Assembly: GCF_023283535.1 (NCBI RefSeq)
Contig: NZ_JAKILT010000029.1
Coordinates: forward strand, 1-64,000
Origin: Shewanella sairae
Lineage (GTDB): Bacteria > Pseudomonadota > Gammaproteobacteria > Enterobacterales > Shewanellaceae
DNA: 64,000 nt
Direction of reading: 5' to 3'
The position numbers were made by a program, and so were the translations under genes. This document shows, one piece after another, positions 40,218 to 50,743 of the stretch (the stretch's first letter is position 1; every line of letters begins with the position of its first letter). The notes beneath the pieces were generated by a model, which did no database searches, was not told where the DNA came from, and saw only the letters and a program-made list of their open reading frames with translations.

Positions 40218-42821
40218 ATGGGTAATCTAATTGAATTGAACCTTAATAAAATTGATTTTGAAGATAGTTATGAAAATGCTGGATTATGGCAAAGCCTTGC
40301 AGGAAAAGATCTACATCGTAATTTAAAAGCAATTACAAAGCAGGCTGTTCAGTATTCAGAGAAAAGGAAAGCTGATAAAGGTGCTGAACCTATTCAGTTG
40401 CACGATACTATCTTTGTTAGCGGTGGAAGAGGTGCTGGCAAGACCGTTTTTCTAAAAAATGCTAAAAAAATCTGGGATACACACTCCAAATGTGATGATG
40501 GGAAACTGCATTTTTGCTCTACAATTGACCCTACATTATTGATTGATCATGACAATTTCACTAACGTAGTCGTTGCTCATTTATACAACGAAATAGAAAC
40601 TGAATTTAGTAAAAGAAAATTTGGACACGAAGAGCTAAAGTCAAAGTTTTATATACGATTAAAACAACTTGCTGAAGCGCTTGGTCAAGAGAGTGAGTAT
40701 GAAGATAGAGTAGGTATCGACCGCATTATTAAGTATCGCTCTGGCATACAGGTTGAGCGTTTTTTTCATGACTTTGTGGAAATTTGTATACAAATATTAG
40801 ATGTAGACGCAATTGTTGTTCCGATTGATGACGTAGATATGGCTTTAAAGCGTGCATTTGAGGTTTTAGATGTTGTGCGTAGAATGTTAGGCTGCCCATT
40901 TATCATACCTATAGTGAGTGGCGATCAGAGTCTCTATCAACATATGGTTAAGCAGCACTTTGTTAATGACACTGGTTCTGCATTTTATAAATTTGAGGCA
41001 TATTCAGACGAAGCAAGGAAAGGTATTGAGCTTGCTACGAAATTACAAGATTCATATTTAACCAAAGTTTTTCCTAACCAGCACCGAATATCTCTTCTTC
41101 CTGCTTCGCATCTTTTACCAATGCTTAAAATTCTAGAAGGGGAAGGCTCGTCCCTTGAAGAGGTATCATTTCAGCAGTATGTAGATAAAATAAAGATTAC
41201 TTTCTTTGGGTTAACTAATGGACAAGAGAAAAGTACAGATTTTCCATTACCAGCGAACTCTAGAGAGGTTGTTCAGTTAATAAGATTACTACCACCATCA
41301 AAATTGAAAAAAAGCTTTTCATGGCAGGAGTGGGAGTCGTTTAGGATATGGGCGCTTTCAAAAAAACATGGTGCTGCGTACACGAATGCTGATGCAGCTC
41401 AAGCTTTATCAAGAGCCACTGATCCAAATGATATGAGATTGAGTCGTTTATTGCCATTTTCTCCCAAAAATCAAGCAAGCTTAGGGTTATCTTGGGCTAA
41501 CAAAAATTTTTATGCAGAGCAGTTGGAAGCCATCGAATATTTCAAACAGGATGAAACAACTAAAACTAATTGTTTTATTTTAGATGGCGCTATAGATAAA
41601 TGTGTTTTGCGCAGTATGCCTCCGCTCGAAATGCATACTCGAAGAATGACCTTATCTGGCAATGCTATTAAAGACGAGCTTGAAAATAATACGGCTCTTT
41701 ATAACTTGTATACATATAAGGATTACTATGGTGCTCAGGGCAATCAAATACACAAAGTGTTTTTCAGTAGAGCATTTGAGTTATTAGCAACATCTTTGTT
41801 AATGCCATCAAATCCTGCTAATAGTGAAGAGTTTAAAGCTGTCTGGTTTGACTTGATTAATAATATGGTGGATGAGCCTCCGTTTTACAGTATTCATGCG
41901 ATTAACCCAACTAGATATACTTCTAATGAGGAGTCTTTTGCAAGCACTTCTGAGGCAGAACAAGCAGAAGAGCCAAGGATTGATAATTTTCAATTTTCGG
42001 TAACTTTTTCTGAGGAGCTATTCGAGTGGGCAACCACCCATCGAAATACTTTATTGTTGTTAGAGAAAGAGAGTTTAATTCCTTTATTACACGCAGTATT
42101 TAATAAGGTTTTTACGCAGCTACATTTGCTTCGAGAGTCTCATGGTAAATTGGATAATCGTTTAGATAAAGAGCATCTAAGTGACTCTACTCGCCGTTTT
42201 GAGTACATAGTGGTTAATGCATTTGCTAGTTTTTTAAAGAAGTCTCATGTCGTCAAGTCAAATGTAGCAAGTAGTGCAGCGTTGAACACAATTAGAAACC
42301 ATTCAAAATTTATTCGTACTGAGCATGTGTTTACAAGAAATGTTGGCTCTTTTGTCAATCTTGTCACAGGGATTGCTCATTCTGCTGAACAGGAAGGGGA
42401 TGCTGAGGGGGAAATAGCTGGTAGGTTGATTGCGGCTATTTGGGATCACCCTATTTTTAGAGCAAACAACTCTAAAGAAGACTGTTTAACCCCAAGAGCA
42501 CCGTTTGTTTATATTAAACCATTAGAGTTTGATGACTTAAATAAGAATATCGACAACCAGAAATTAGAATCTTCCAAAAGAGTGAGAAGATCCTTACCGG
42601 AAACATTAGAGCTGGCTAGAAGTAAAGGGTTTGAAAGTTCGAAGGATATTTTAGACTTTATTTCTAATAACCCCAATGGTGATGTCGCGCAAGAAATTAA
42701 AGGTCAGATGATACAAGAAATTAATAAAAATAAATTTAAATTATCTGAATTAGCTGTGGTTTATCAAAATATATGCAAATGGTTAGATATAAACTTGGAA
42801 AACCATAATGATAACAATTGA
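40218..42821 (+). CDS. rdrA: RADAR ATPase subunit RdrA
   Basis: This 867-residue P-loop ATPase has Walker A GGRGAGKT (69-76) and Walker B VVPIDDVDM (about 200-208), with a long C-terminal region lacking other known domains. Size, N-terminal P-loop placement and an overlapping large adenosine deaminase gene downstream identify RADAR, the anti-phage system in which RdrA (heptameric ring) and RdrB cooperate in adenosine-to-inosine deamination upon infection. The gene is clearly AT-richer than hsdR. AAGGAAAG precedes the ATG. The 123-bp AT-rich gap upstream probably has its own promoter. Confidence 0.9.
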   Translation: MGNLIELNLNKIDFEDSYENAGLWQSLAGKDLHRNLKAITKQAVQYSEKRKADKGAEPIQLHDTIFVSGGRGAGKTVFLKNAKKIWDTHSKCDDGKLHFCSTIDPTLLIDHDNFTNVVVAHLYNEIETEFSKRKFGHEELKSKFYIRLKQLAEALGQESEYEDRVGIDRIIKYRSGIQVERFFHDFVEICIQILDVDAIVVPIDDVDMALKRAFEVLDVVRRMLGCPFIIPIVSGDQSLYQHMVKQHFVNDTGSAFYKFEAYSDEARKGIELATKLQDSYLTKVFPNQHRISLLPASHLLPMLKILEGEGSSLEEVSFQQYVDKIKITFFGLTNGQEKSTDFPLPANSREVVQLIRLLPPSKLKKSFSWQEWESFRIWALSKKHGAAYTNADAAQALSRATDPNDMRLSRLLPFSPKNQASLGLSWANKNFYAEQLEAIEYFKQDETTKTNCFILDGAIDKCVLRSMPPLEMHTRRMTLSGNAIKDELENNTALYNLYTYKDYYGAQGNQIHKVFFSRAFELLATSLLMPSNPANSEEFKAVWFDLINNMVDEPPFYSIHAINPTRYTSNEESFASTSEAEQAEEPRIDNFQFSVTFSEELFEWATTHRNTLLLLEKESLIPLLHAVFNKVFTQLHLLRESHGKLDNRLDKEHLSDSTRRFEYIVVNAFASFLKKSHVVKSNVASSAALNTIRNHSKFIRTEHVFTRNVGSFVNLVTGIAHSAEQEGDAEGEIAGRLIAAIWDHPIFRANNSKEDCLTPRAPFVYIKPLEFDDLNKNIDNQKLESSKRVRRSLPETLELARSKGFESSKDILDFISNNPNGDVAQEIKGQMIQEINKNKFKLSELAVVYQNICKWLDINLENHNDNN

Positions 42822-45396
42822 TATTCAGTGGCTAGTTCCAGTTGTACTGCTTAGTTCTGATCGATTATTAGACGTTGGGTTGCAATCAAGTAACCCTGAA
42901 GATCAAATAAATACAACTAAGAAATTAAAGAATCATTTAGCTTTAGCGCTACAGGATTATCAGTGTTATCTGGAAACGCCTTTACGTAAAGAAGATGTCG
43001 AATTTGCTTTAGGGAATTGGTTAGACGATGAAAACAATATAGATATAAATATCATTTTAGAAAAAATGTACCGATATTTTCTAGATTGGTGCGGCGACCA
43101 TTTTGAAGTTAAACCTGAAAGACTTGAAGAGTGGTTATCCGTAGTTGCTATGTTGGATCCAGCATGGATTATTGGTTTTGGGTATGTAGAGCTTTTAAAG
43201 GGCCATATTCTAGGTTTAGAACAGTTGTATGGCGTTATTGAGCATCAATGTCCTTCTGCTTTGCCTAAACGTTTTGATGGTAAACCGGTCGCTGATAATC
43301 ATGTCCATTTAAATGGACATGGTCATAACTCATTATCTTTGGTGGATTTTGCTTTGTATCTAACAAAGAAGCCTGAAACAAAGCGTTGTAAATGGCCATA
43401 CCGGCAAGAATGCAGTTTATTTAATAGTGAAAAATTAGATTTAACTCTGTTACCTGTAATGGTTAATCAACTTTTCTCATCTTTGGTGAAGGAACATTGG
43501 GGCGAAAGTGACTTTGGTATTCCAAATTGGGGCGATCTTGAATTCGTACAATTCAATACAGATATTCTCGTAACATTAGAGATGCAGGAAGCGAAAACGC
43601 AAGCACAATCACTGTTGGCTAGTAGTCACTTAATTCAGGTCTCTGAACCTGTCCGATGGTTAATACTTCCAATTGCTGTAATGTTGGAAAGTCGCGACCT
43701 AGGTCTAGAATATACTAAAAAGCTAACAGCTTTTATACGAGCATGTAATTTACTAAGGAATTACATGGTTGTTTCTGGAGTGGGGTTAGGTCGCTTTGTT
43801 GATTACTTTTCTTTTAAGCTACGAAAACCTACGGGTGCAAACCTTAGCTATAAAGCTCACTCTTTATCGCATGATTTTTCAGCTAGCACTTATCGAGAAT
43901 TTCGAGGTTCTCCAAATCTTGTTGTTCATGAAAAGTGGAAAAAAAATAAGTCTAATTTTAAATTATTGCCGAAAGAATTAACTCAATTTGCGAATGAGCT
44001 AACATCAAAAAACCTAGATGCACGCAGTCATTTTGTCATTCATTTTGCTCGTGGTTACTCGACGTTAGCTCGTCAAGGAGACCAATATCAGCTAGCTTAC
44101 AGGGGGCAGTTATTAACACAGGTTAGGAAACTACAGCAATTCTTTAGTTCAACGACTTATAGTGATATTGCACTCCATTCAGACTCAGACTCAGACTCTA
44201 CATATGCGGACTTAAGAGCTTTAGTTCGTGGCTTTGATGTGGCTGGTAACGAGAATGAGTTACCAATAGAAGTATTTGCTCCCACATTAAGAGTTTTGCG
44301 TGCAGGAAAGCATGAGCATCAATCTAAATATGATAGTCGTTTACGTCAGCCATTTTTAACTATTCATGCAGGGGAAGATTATGGACATTTACTTTCAGGC
44401 TTACGTGCTATTGATGAAGCCGTTCAATTTTGTAACTTTAAGGCTGGTGACCGTTTAGGGCACGGATTAGCATTAGGGGTCGATGTCTATGATTGGGCGA
44501 GGAAGCAGCAACGTGTGTACCTCACTGCTGGTCAGCATCTAGATAATTTAGTGTGGTTTTATTTTCAAGCTTTAGAGGTTGCTCAGCATCAATCTGAATT
44601 TAACCCTATTTTGTCTATTCTTGAGAATAAGATACATCGTTGGTCAGGCTATATTTTCGGTGATGAAATTAAAGCTACACCTTCTGATTTATATCAAGCT
44701 TGGAAACTAAGACGTAATTGTCCTTTAATGCAGACTTTGCCAAATCAAGCTGCTGGCTCAGAATGGGAACTGTGGGTTCCTGACATGCTTTATTTAGAAA
44801 AAAATAAATCTAGTGTGGCAGTTAGAGTTTGGCAGCGCTACCTAAATAAAGAGCTTTTTAGAGACTCTGTGGGGTCTTTACGATGCGATGATATTGTCAC
44901 TATAGATTGTCGTAATTTAACTCATCGGAATGAAGATGAAGATGCACTGTGTGACACTTTATCTAGGGCTGAGTTACGATTAATGCATGCAATACAAGAT
45001 TTACTCATTGAGCGATATAGCAAGCGCCAAGTTGTTTTGGAAGCATGCCCCACTTCTAATATCTTTATAGGTCGATTCAAACGATATGTAGAGCATCCCA
45101 TTTTTAGGTGGAATCCTCCTATTGCTGATTGGCTTCAACCCGGGGGGAGGTTTAATACTTTTGGGATCAGAAAAGGACCGATTAATGTTTGTATAAACAC
45201 TGACGATGCAGGACTTATGCCCACAACTATTGAAAATGAACATCGAATCCTAAAACAAACAGCAATTTCAGAGTTGGATGTTGGTTGCTTTGATGCAGAT
45301 ATGTGGGTTGATAGGATTAGACAGATTGGTGTTGATTTATTTAAATCTAATCACCTTGACTGGATCAATAGCACTATTCGTTCAAACCGTTGTTAG
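42808..45396 (+). CDS. rdrB: RADAR adenosine deaminase RdrB
   Basis: This 862-residue protein has the complete adenosine deaminase metal/catalytic set spread over an enlarged scaffold: HVHLNGH (165-171, HxH ligands), HAGEDYGH (His520, catalytic Glu), HGLALG (His552), CPTSN near 750 and NTDDAG (Asp799-Asp800). Ordinary ADA is about 340 residues; the extra length is typical of RdrB, which forms a dodecameric shell. It overlaps rdrA by 14 bp, so it is translationally coupled. Known RADAR acts on RNA or nucleotides of the infected cell. No rdrC or rdrD accessory gene follows. Confidence 0.92.
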   Translation: MITIDIQWLVPVVLLSSDRLLDVGLQSSNPEDQINTTKKLKNHLALALQDYQCYLETPLRKEDVEFALGNWLDDENNIDINIILEKMYRYFLDWCGDHFEVKPERLEEWLSVVAMLDPAWIIGFGYVELLKGHILGLEQLYGVIEHQCPSALPKRFDGKPVADNHVHLNGHGHNSLSLVDFALYLTKKPETKRCKWPYRQECSLFNSEKLDLTLLPVMVNQLFSSLVKEHWGESDFGIPNWGDLEFVQFNTDILVTLEMQEAKTQAQSLLASSHLIQVSEPVRWLILPIAVMLESRDLGLEYTKKLTAFIRACNLLRNYMVVSGVGLGRFVDYFSFKLRKPTGANLSYKAHSLSHDFSASTYREFRGSPNLVVHEKWKKNKSNFKLLPKELTQFANELTSKNLDARSHFVIHFARGYSTLARQGDQYQLAYRGQLLTQVRKLQQFFSSTTYSDIALHSDSDSDSTYADLRALVRGFDVAGNENELPIEVFAPTLRVLRAGKHEHQSKYDSRLRQPFLTIHAGEDYGHLLSGLRAIDEAVQFCNFKAGDRLGHGLALGVDVYDWARKQQRVYLTAGQHLDNLVWFYFQALEVAQHQSEFNPILSILENKIHRWSGYIFGDEIKATPSDLYQAWKLRRNCPLMQTLPNQAAGSEWELWVPDMLYLEKNKSSVAVRVWQRYLNKELFRDSVGSLRCDDIVTIDCRNLTHRNEDEDALCDTLSRAELRLMHAIQDLLIERYSKRQVVLEACPTSNIFIGRFKRYVEHPIFRWNPPIADWLQPGGRFNTFGIRKGPINVCINTDDAGLMPTTIENEHRILKQTAISELDVGCFDADMWVDRIRQIGVDLFKSNHLDWINSTIRSNRC

Positions 45397-45711
45397 AATG
45401 CTAAATCTTGTAACCGCTCGTAAGCGACTTTCATGACGTTAATCGCTGCAGTCTCAGGTTCAGCATATTCGGAGTGATCACAAAAAAGTGATCACTCTTA
45501 CCTCTCTTAGCTAATTTCTATTTTGGAACACCCACTTAAAACCTAACATACTGAAATGTAAATAGTTGCACAGGGGGGCTAAGTTAAACTAGCCCAGAAA
45601 TAAGCTTGTGATCAAAAAAATACTGAAATGGTTAACAATTAATTAACTGTTTTTGTTGTAAAAATACGACCTGTAGTTGGCTGCTGGTGGTCTGGCTGAA
45701 AGTCATGTTGT
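45397..45711. other. Region between rdrB and the Gp2-like gene
   Basis: This 315-bp convergent region contains the stem-loop at 45472-45497 and a run of six G residues near 45573. It has no supported ORF. Confidence 0.5.
45472..45497. repeat. Perfect stem-loop after rdrB
   Basis: gagtgatcac pairs with gtgatcactc (10 bp) around aaaaaa. It lies 76 bp past rdrB and has no T-run on the plus strand, so it is not a standard terminator. The complementary strand gives a tttttt loop. It may end the RADAR transcript in a Rho-assisted way or be a replication or protein-binding site. Confidence 0.6.
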
Positions 45712-46332
45712 TTAGGCTTTATGTTTTGTGCGACCAAAGTAATAACCTTTGGCTAAAGCTGGATTATTCTCTTTAGTCCAATTTTTGGCTAAATAACTGA
45801 GCCTGTATAAAGCGGCTTGGATACTACTTAGGGTGTTAGGCAATATCATGTAGGTACAATTTTCAGGGAAATGGATATTGATATCGATGATTAGCTCTTT
45901 TGCCTTTAGGGCTAGATCGAACGTTCTGTAGCTACTCCTGACCTTTTGCCCGTCCAATAAGATGAAGCAATGATAGTGGCACTTATCATCATGTCGGTTC
46001 TGCTCCCTGACCCAGCAAAACTCTGCCTTAGAATTGTAATGAGAGTTAAGTTGCTTCAGAATATAATTTCTTAGCTTACTGATGGTATTGTTGTTGGGTA
46101 ATGAATCATATAATGAGACATCGAAGCGGATCACTAATACTTTAGAGTGGCATGAGATATAGGCCATTAATGCGTTATACAACTTAGTGAGAAGTCTGCG
46201 GTTTAACCCTTCTTGGAATAGCATTACTTTCCATATGAACTCACCCAGAACAACATCTATAGCTTTATCTGTATGGTGTAAATGCTCCAGTGCATCTTCT
46301 ATTTCAGGTGTACTTATTAAGAGTAAAGACAT
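45712..46332 (-). CDS. Inovirus Gp2 / YagK-YfjJ-like protein
   Basis: This 206-residue protein resembles the YagK/YfjJ C-terminal domain (inovirus Gp2) family common on satellites and islands. The core CWVREQNRHDDKCHYHCFILLDG contains an HxH (119-121), and YRLSYLAKNW follows later. This layout recalls rolling-circle HUH proteins, but a replication role is not established and the catalytic Tyr is only inferred. It lies in the right-end regulatory block, reading toward rdrB. Confidence 0.8.
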   Translation of the reverse strand: MSLLLISTPEIEDALEHLHHTDKAIDVVLGEFIWKVMLFQEGLNRRLLTKLYNALMAYISCHSKVLVIRFDVSLYDSLPNNNTISKLRNYILKQLNSHYNSKAEFCWVREQNRHDDKCHYHCFILLDGQKVRSSYRTFDLALKAKELIIDINIHFPENCTYMILPNTLSSIQAALYRLSYLAKNWTKENNPALAKGYYFGRTKHKA

Positions 46333-46513
46333 AATAATATTTAAAACCTAGTTTGTTTTGTGAGCACCTTGCTTTCAAAGCCGCATGGTTGTTGACTTAT
46401 CGACAGATTTTTTCGATTTTTTAGGTTTGATAAAGCACTATAACAGCCCATTTTGTCTCATCCTTACCCTTGAAAAAGGGCAACACATTGCCCTCTTCTA
46501 AATTGGTCGAAAG
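46333..46513. other. Gap between Gp2-like gene and HTH gene
   Basis: This is 181 bp with no supported ORF and short A/T runs. It probably includes the ribosome-binding region of the Gp2-like gene. Confidence 0.4.
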
Positions 46514-46765
46514 CTACAGCTGTGAGCGAACTTCCCACTTTTCATATTCCGATATACTGACAAACCATTCATTCTGGTCTTTAAAGGCTTTAGGCGCATC
46601 AGTGGCTTGTCTTAGCCAATTTCTGATGGTCTTAGTACTTTTACCTAGTCGAGTTGCGATTTGAGCCACTGTGAGCACTTGTTCAACGGTATGGGTTGAG
46701 GCGACTAATTGGCACAGCCTGACTTTTCTATCGTTTCTAGTATTTGCGTTAGGTGATTTAGTCAT
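46514..46765 (-). CDS. Small helix-turn-helix protein A
   Basis: The protein has 83 residues from ATG at 46765 (MTKSPNANTRNDRKVRLC). A clear HTH is seen in VEQVLTVAQIATRLGKSTKTIRNWLRQA, followed by a wing-like NEWFVSISEYEKW. A GAGG SD lies upstream, and the start overlaps the end of the AlpA-like gene by 8 bp. It should be a DNA-binding partner or regulator in the excision/regulation cassette. The open frame extends to 46795, but those residues lack an SD. Confidence 0.75.
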   Translation of the reverse strand: MTKSPNANTRNDRKVRLCQLVASTHTVEQVLTVAQIATRLGKSTKTIRNWLRQATDAPKAFKDQNEWFVSISEYEKWEVRSQL

Positions 46766-47006
46766 TATTGGTAGCCTCTTGTTTAAGCTCTGCAATTGGG
46801 CGGGAACGCACCCAAGCTAGGATCTCTGTTAACTTCCAGCCATTGGTGTTGTTATCTAGCTTTAGGTGTTTAGGAAATAGGCCTTGGCGCTCTAGTTGGA
46901 AGGCGTGGGCTCGACTAACCGATGTGATGAACCTACGTTGCTGCTCATTGATAATAGGTTCATCAATACTGTCTTCGATTGATTGCGTGAATATCGATGT
47001 TTGCAT
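46758..47006 (-). CDS. AlpA-family regulator 1
   Basis: This 82-residue AlpA-like protein has the motif RRFITSVSRAHAFQLERQGLFPKHLKLDNNTNGWKLTEILAWVRSR, an HTH followed by the FP-Wx-EI-aWi pattern. ATG at 47006 was chosen for the strong GAGGAG SD 6 nt upstream. In P4-like elements AlpA proteins activate integrase or excision genes. It forms an overlapping pair with HTH protein A. Confidence 0.85.
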   Translation of the reverse strand: MQTSIFTQSIEDSIDEPIINEQQRRFITSVSRAHAFQLERQGLFPKHLKLDNNTNGWKLTEILAWVRSRPIAELKQEATNND

Positions 47007-47237
47007 TTGTTTCTCCTCGGCTCCAAAGGGCTTTATTGCTCTTGGTTGAAGGATTCTGCTCAACTTGCAAGTAAAAACTAAATTTTAGGGGGTTTTAGTG
47101 TTTTGGACTGTCTTGGAGAGGCGTTGCGGGGAAGATAGCTGAGTTTGAGTTATACATTGTATAACTATTTAGGTCGTGATTAGGGGAGGTGCTGATGGTG
47201 AAAGGGCTATGTATCACCACCAGCAAATCAGCTGTTA

Positions 47238-47450
47238 TTATTTTTGAGCTAATTGCCATTGCTCGAACTTAAGCGGGCACCAGCCAATGGTTCGATGGTT
47301 TTGATATACAGGCGTTATCAGCTTACGAGCTTTTACCCATCGATGGATAGTTGCACGGCTCTTATGCAATTTCGTGCACATCTCTGTAATGCTAATAAGC
47401 GGCATAATCTCAATTTGTGGCGAGTGTATTGCACCTTTGACAATAATCAT
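47238..47450 (-). CDS. Small helix-turn-helix protein B
   Basis: This 70-residue protein has the HTH ISITEMCTKLHKSRATIHRWVKARK followed by a WCPLKFEQW tail. AGGAG lies 8 nt before ATG 47450, and the start overlaps the AlpA-2 stop in ATGA, fixing this start. It mirrors HTH protein A in position after an AlpA gene. Confidence 0.78.
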   Translation of the reverse strand: MIIVKGAIHSPQIEIMPLISITEMCTKLHKSRATIHRWVKARKLITPVYQNHRTIGWCPLKFEQWQLAQK

Positions 47451-47713
47451 AATGCTGACTCCTGCTTATGATTATCTAATGACACTACAGCATCTCTAGA
47501 TTTTACCCACTCTAGCAATTCTGAGAGCAACCAACCTACGGAGCGGTTAGAGATTTTTCTGCGACTAGGGAATAGGCCTTTGCGTTCTAGTTGGAAGGCT
47601 TCAGATCTACTTACTGAGGTGATGAGCTTTCGCTCTTTCTCTTTAACCATTCGGTCAAACACTAATTCATTTGCTGCACCGATATCCGTTAAAGCTAAAT
47701 TGACGTCTTTCAT
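47447..47713 (-). CDS. AlpA-family regulator 2
   Basis: This 88-residue protein is closely similar to AlpA 1: RKLITSVSRSEAFQLERKGLFPSRRKISNRSVGWLLSELLEWVKSR. A GAGGAAA SD precedes the ATG. It is the gene nearest the right boundary and overlaps HTH protein B by 4 bp. Two AlpA/HTH cassettes on one island are unusual and parallel the two integrases. Confidence 0.87.
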   Translation of the reverse strand: MKDVNLALTDIGAANELVFDRMVKEKERKLITSVSRSEAFQLERKGLFPSRRKISNRSVGWLLSELLEWVKSRDAVVSLDNHKQESAL

Positions 47714-47910
47714 TGGTATTTCCTCGTATTCATAGCGCTTGATTGCGCGGATATGGATTTTGAGGAGAGTGCAAGTAAAAACGAAATTTTAGGGCTTTTT
47801 AGCAAATGAAGGGTTTTAGTATGAAAAGTGGCAGATCTTTTCACATGATATTTTTTATGGGTGAAATTGCGAAAACTGAGAGGGGATAAGGGCTAGGGCA
47901 ACAAAACAAC

Positions 47911-47932
47911 GGGGGTACATATGGGGGTACAT
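47911..47932 (+). repeat. Arm-type repeat at the right end
   Basis: gggggtacat-at-gggggtacat is identical over 22 bp to 23681-23702 and lies 42 bp left of the right core repeat. It is a probable integrase arm site of attR. Confidence 0.65.
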
Positions 47933-47942
47933 ATAAGCAAAA

Positions 47943-47974
47943 ACGGGCTTTTTGTCGCCAAAAAACCCGTTTCT
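47943..47974 (-). terminator. Terminator-like hairpin after fis (island-borne)
   Basis: acgggc-ttttt pairs with aaaaa-a-cccgt around gtcgcc. On the minus strand the stem is followed by T residues, so it can end the fis transcript. It lies on the island side of the core repeat, so the island supplies a replacement terminator. Confidence 0.65.
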
Positions 47975-49290
<1,316 letters not shown>

Positions 49291-49412
49291 TTATCAAAAC
49301 ACCTTGCTCGTCAAAGGGGCGCTATAGTACGCCTTTTTCAAGCCTGTGAAAAGGTCAATAAATGACCTGAGGGCAACTTTTTTGCTTGACTTTTGTTGAC
49401 TGAGAAGTCAGT

Positions 49413-49433
49413 CGCGGCGCTAAAAGCGCCGCG
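49413..49433 (-). terminator. GC-rich hairpin between prmA and dusB
   Basis: cgcggcgct pairs perfectly with agcgccgcg around aaa, 8 bp after the prmA stop. There is no T-run, so it may attenuate read-through into dusB-fis or protect the mRNA end rather than terminate fully. Confidence 0.55.
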
Positions 49434-49441
49434 GGTTACCG

Positions 49442-50323
49442 CTATTTGCGTATACCTGTCAAGCGACTCCAGTCGTCTTTGTGAGCCGGTGCATCCATAT
49501 CGAACCACTGGCTGTAGAAAGCTGAGATCTCTTCAGCTTGCTCTTGTAGTAAGCCTGATAGTGCTAATTGTCCACCTGGTTTTACTTTTTCAGCAATAAG
49601 TGGCGCCAGTTCGCGCAGCGGGCCTGCAAGAATGTTAGCTACTAGGATATCTGCAAGCAAATCTGCTGGCTGATCTTCAGGTAGGTATAGGTCTAACTTA
49701 TCTTCAACACCGTTACGCTCAGCGTTTGCTTTTGAGGCTTCAATTGCTTGGTAGTCGATGTCGATACCGGTAACGCGCTCAGCACCTAGTTTAAGCGCTG
49801 CCACGGCTAAAATACCTGAACCACAACCAAAGTCGATAACGTCTTTATTGGTATAATCTAGACCGTCTAGCCACTCTAAACAAAGTGCTGTTGTTGGATG
49901 AGTACCAGTACCAAATGCTAAACCAGGATCTAAGATCACGTTAACTGCGGTTGGATCTGGGATTTCACGCCAGCTTGGGCAGATCCACAAGCGTTCACCG
50001 AATTGAATTGGGTGGAAGTTATCCATCCATTCACGTTCCCAGTCTTTATCTTCAACTTGTTCAATCTTGTGGCTGAAGTTTTCGCCTAAGTATGGCAAAC
50101 CTTTCAGCATGGCGACGATTGGGGCGAGATCGTAATCGGCTTCAAACAATGCCGTTAGTACTGTGTGGTTCCACAGCGGTGTTTCGCCTAAAGTTGGCTC
50201 AAAGATTGGGGTATCTTTGCCATCTTCATAAGTGATAGATAGTGAACCAAGGTCCATAAGCATGTCACTTAAGGCATCGGCGTGCTGGTTGTCGGTGTCG
50301 ACTTTTAGTTGGATCCAAGGCAT
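49442..50323 (-). CDS. prmA: Ribosomal protein L11 methyltransferase
   Basis: The protein has 293 residues from ATG at 50323 ([16 protein letters not shown]), which fits the family start; the open frame extends 23 residues further without support. SAM-binding motif I is [18 protein letters not shown], preceded by [12 protein letters not shown] and followed by the NxxN-like [11 protein letters not shown]. It trimethylates L11. It lies upstream of dusB-fis as in E. coli. Confidence 0.95.
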   Translation of the reverse strand: MPWIQLKVDTDNQHADALSDMLMDLGSLSITYEDGKDTPIFEPTLGETPLWNHTVLTALFEADYDLAPIVAMLKGLPYLGENFSHKIEQVEDKDWEREWMDNFHPIQFGERLWICPSWREIPDPTAVNVILDPGLAFGTGTHPTTALCLEWLDGLDYTNKDVIDFGCGSGILAVAALKLGAERVTGIDIDYQAIEASKANAERNGVEDKLDLYLPEDQPADLLADILVANILAGPLRELAPLIAEKVKPGGQLALSGLLQEQAEEISAFYSQWFDMDAPAHKDDWSRLTGIRK

Positions 50324-50743
50324 GGGATCGTCTCTGTTGCTAGATATAATGGCGTTATTGTAAACCATCTCGTTGATTTTCGTCAGCGCCAACAGTAAAA
50401 AGCGCCGTTTTTTATCGTCACTGAGTTGAGGTGTACAGCTGTGCCAAGATAGTGAATAACTAATTTGTAATTAACTTACTAAAAAGGTGGTGTTTTCAAA
50501 GCTTGAATGGGAAAGTGTAAATTAGGTTTTTGATGTTTATTATCTGCTTGCAAGTTATTGAATTTCACTGGTAAAAAGTTTTTACCAGTGTTCGGTTAGA
50601 TGGTGCTTATTTGTGATCGCCCTCAAAGAGTTTTGCGCTTAAGGGTGAGTAAGCTCACGCTTTAAAATGGCGAATATTTGTAGGGTAAATCTTCCTGTTA
50701 TGGTGTAAGTCCCGACAATAGGCACTATAAAAGAAAAATAACC
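50324..50743. other. Divergent region prmA / frdC
   Basis: This is 420 bp with no ORF other than the unlikely N-terminal extension of prmA. It contains a 25-bp inverted repeat (50566-50590) and a TGTGATC half-site near 50611 that could be part of a CRP/FNR-type site. It should hold the frd promoter. Confidence 0.5.
50566..50590. promoter_or_regulatory. 25-bp inverted repeat upstream of frdC
   Basis: cactggtaaaaa and tttttaccagtg flank a single g, giving a perfect inverted repeat 154 bp before the frdC start. It could be an operator, or a hairpin with T-rich arm. The binding factor is unknown. Confidence 0.6.

Larger units (their letters stand above)
23551..47974. mobile_element. Genomic (defence) island integrated at fis
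   Basis: This segment of about 24.4 kb lies between 39-bp direct repeats, with tyrosine integrase genes at the left end and AlpA-type regulators at the right. Cargo is a type I restriction system, a YhcG nuclease, unknown proteins and a RADAR pair. Base composition is uneven: hsdM and hsdR resemble the host genes, while the rdr genes are clearly AT-richer, suggesting separate origins. No conjugation or capsid genes are present, so it resembles a satellite or integrative element that needs help to move. Confidence 0.9.

Noticed and set aside
50605-50630. CRP site before frdC
   Set aside because: Only the left half TGTGA is good; the right half does not match, so it was not listed as a site.
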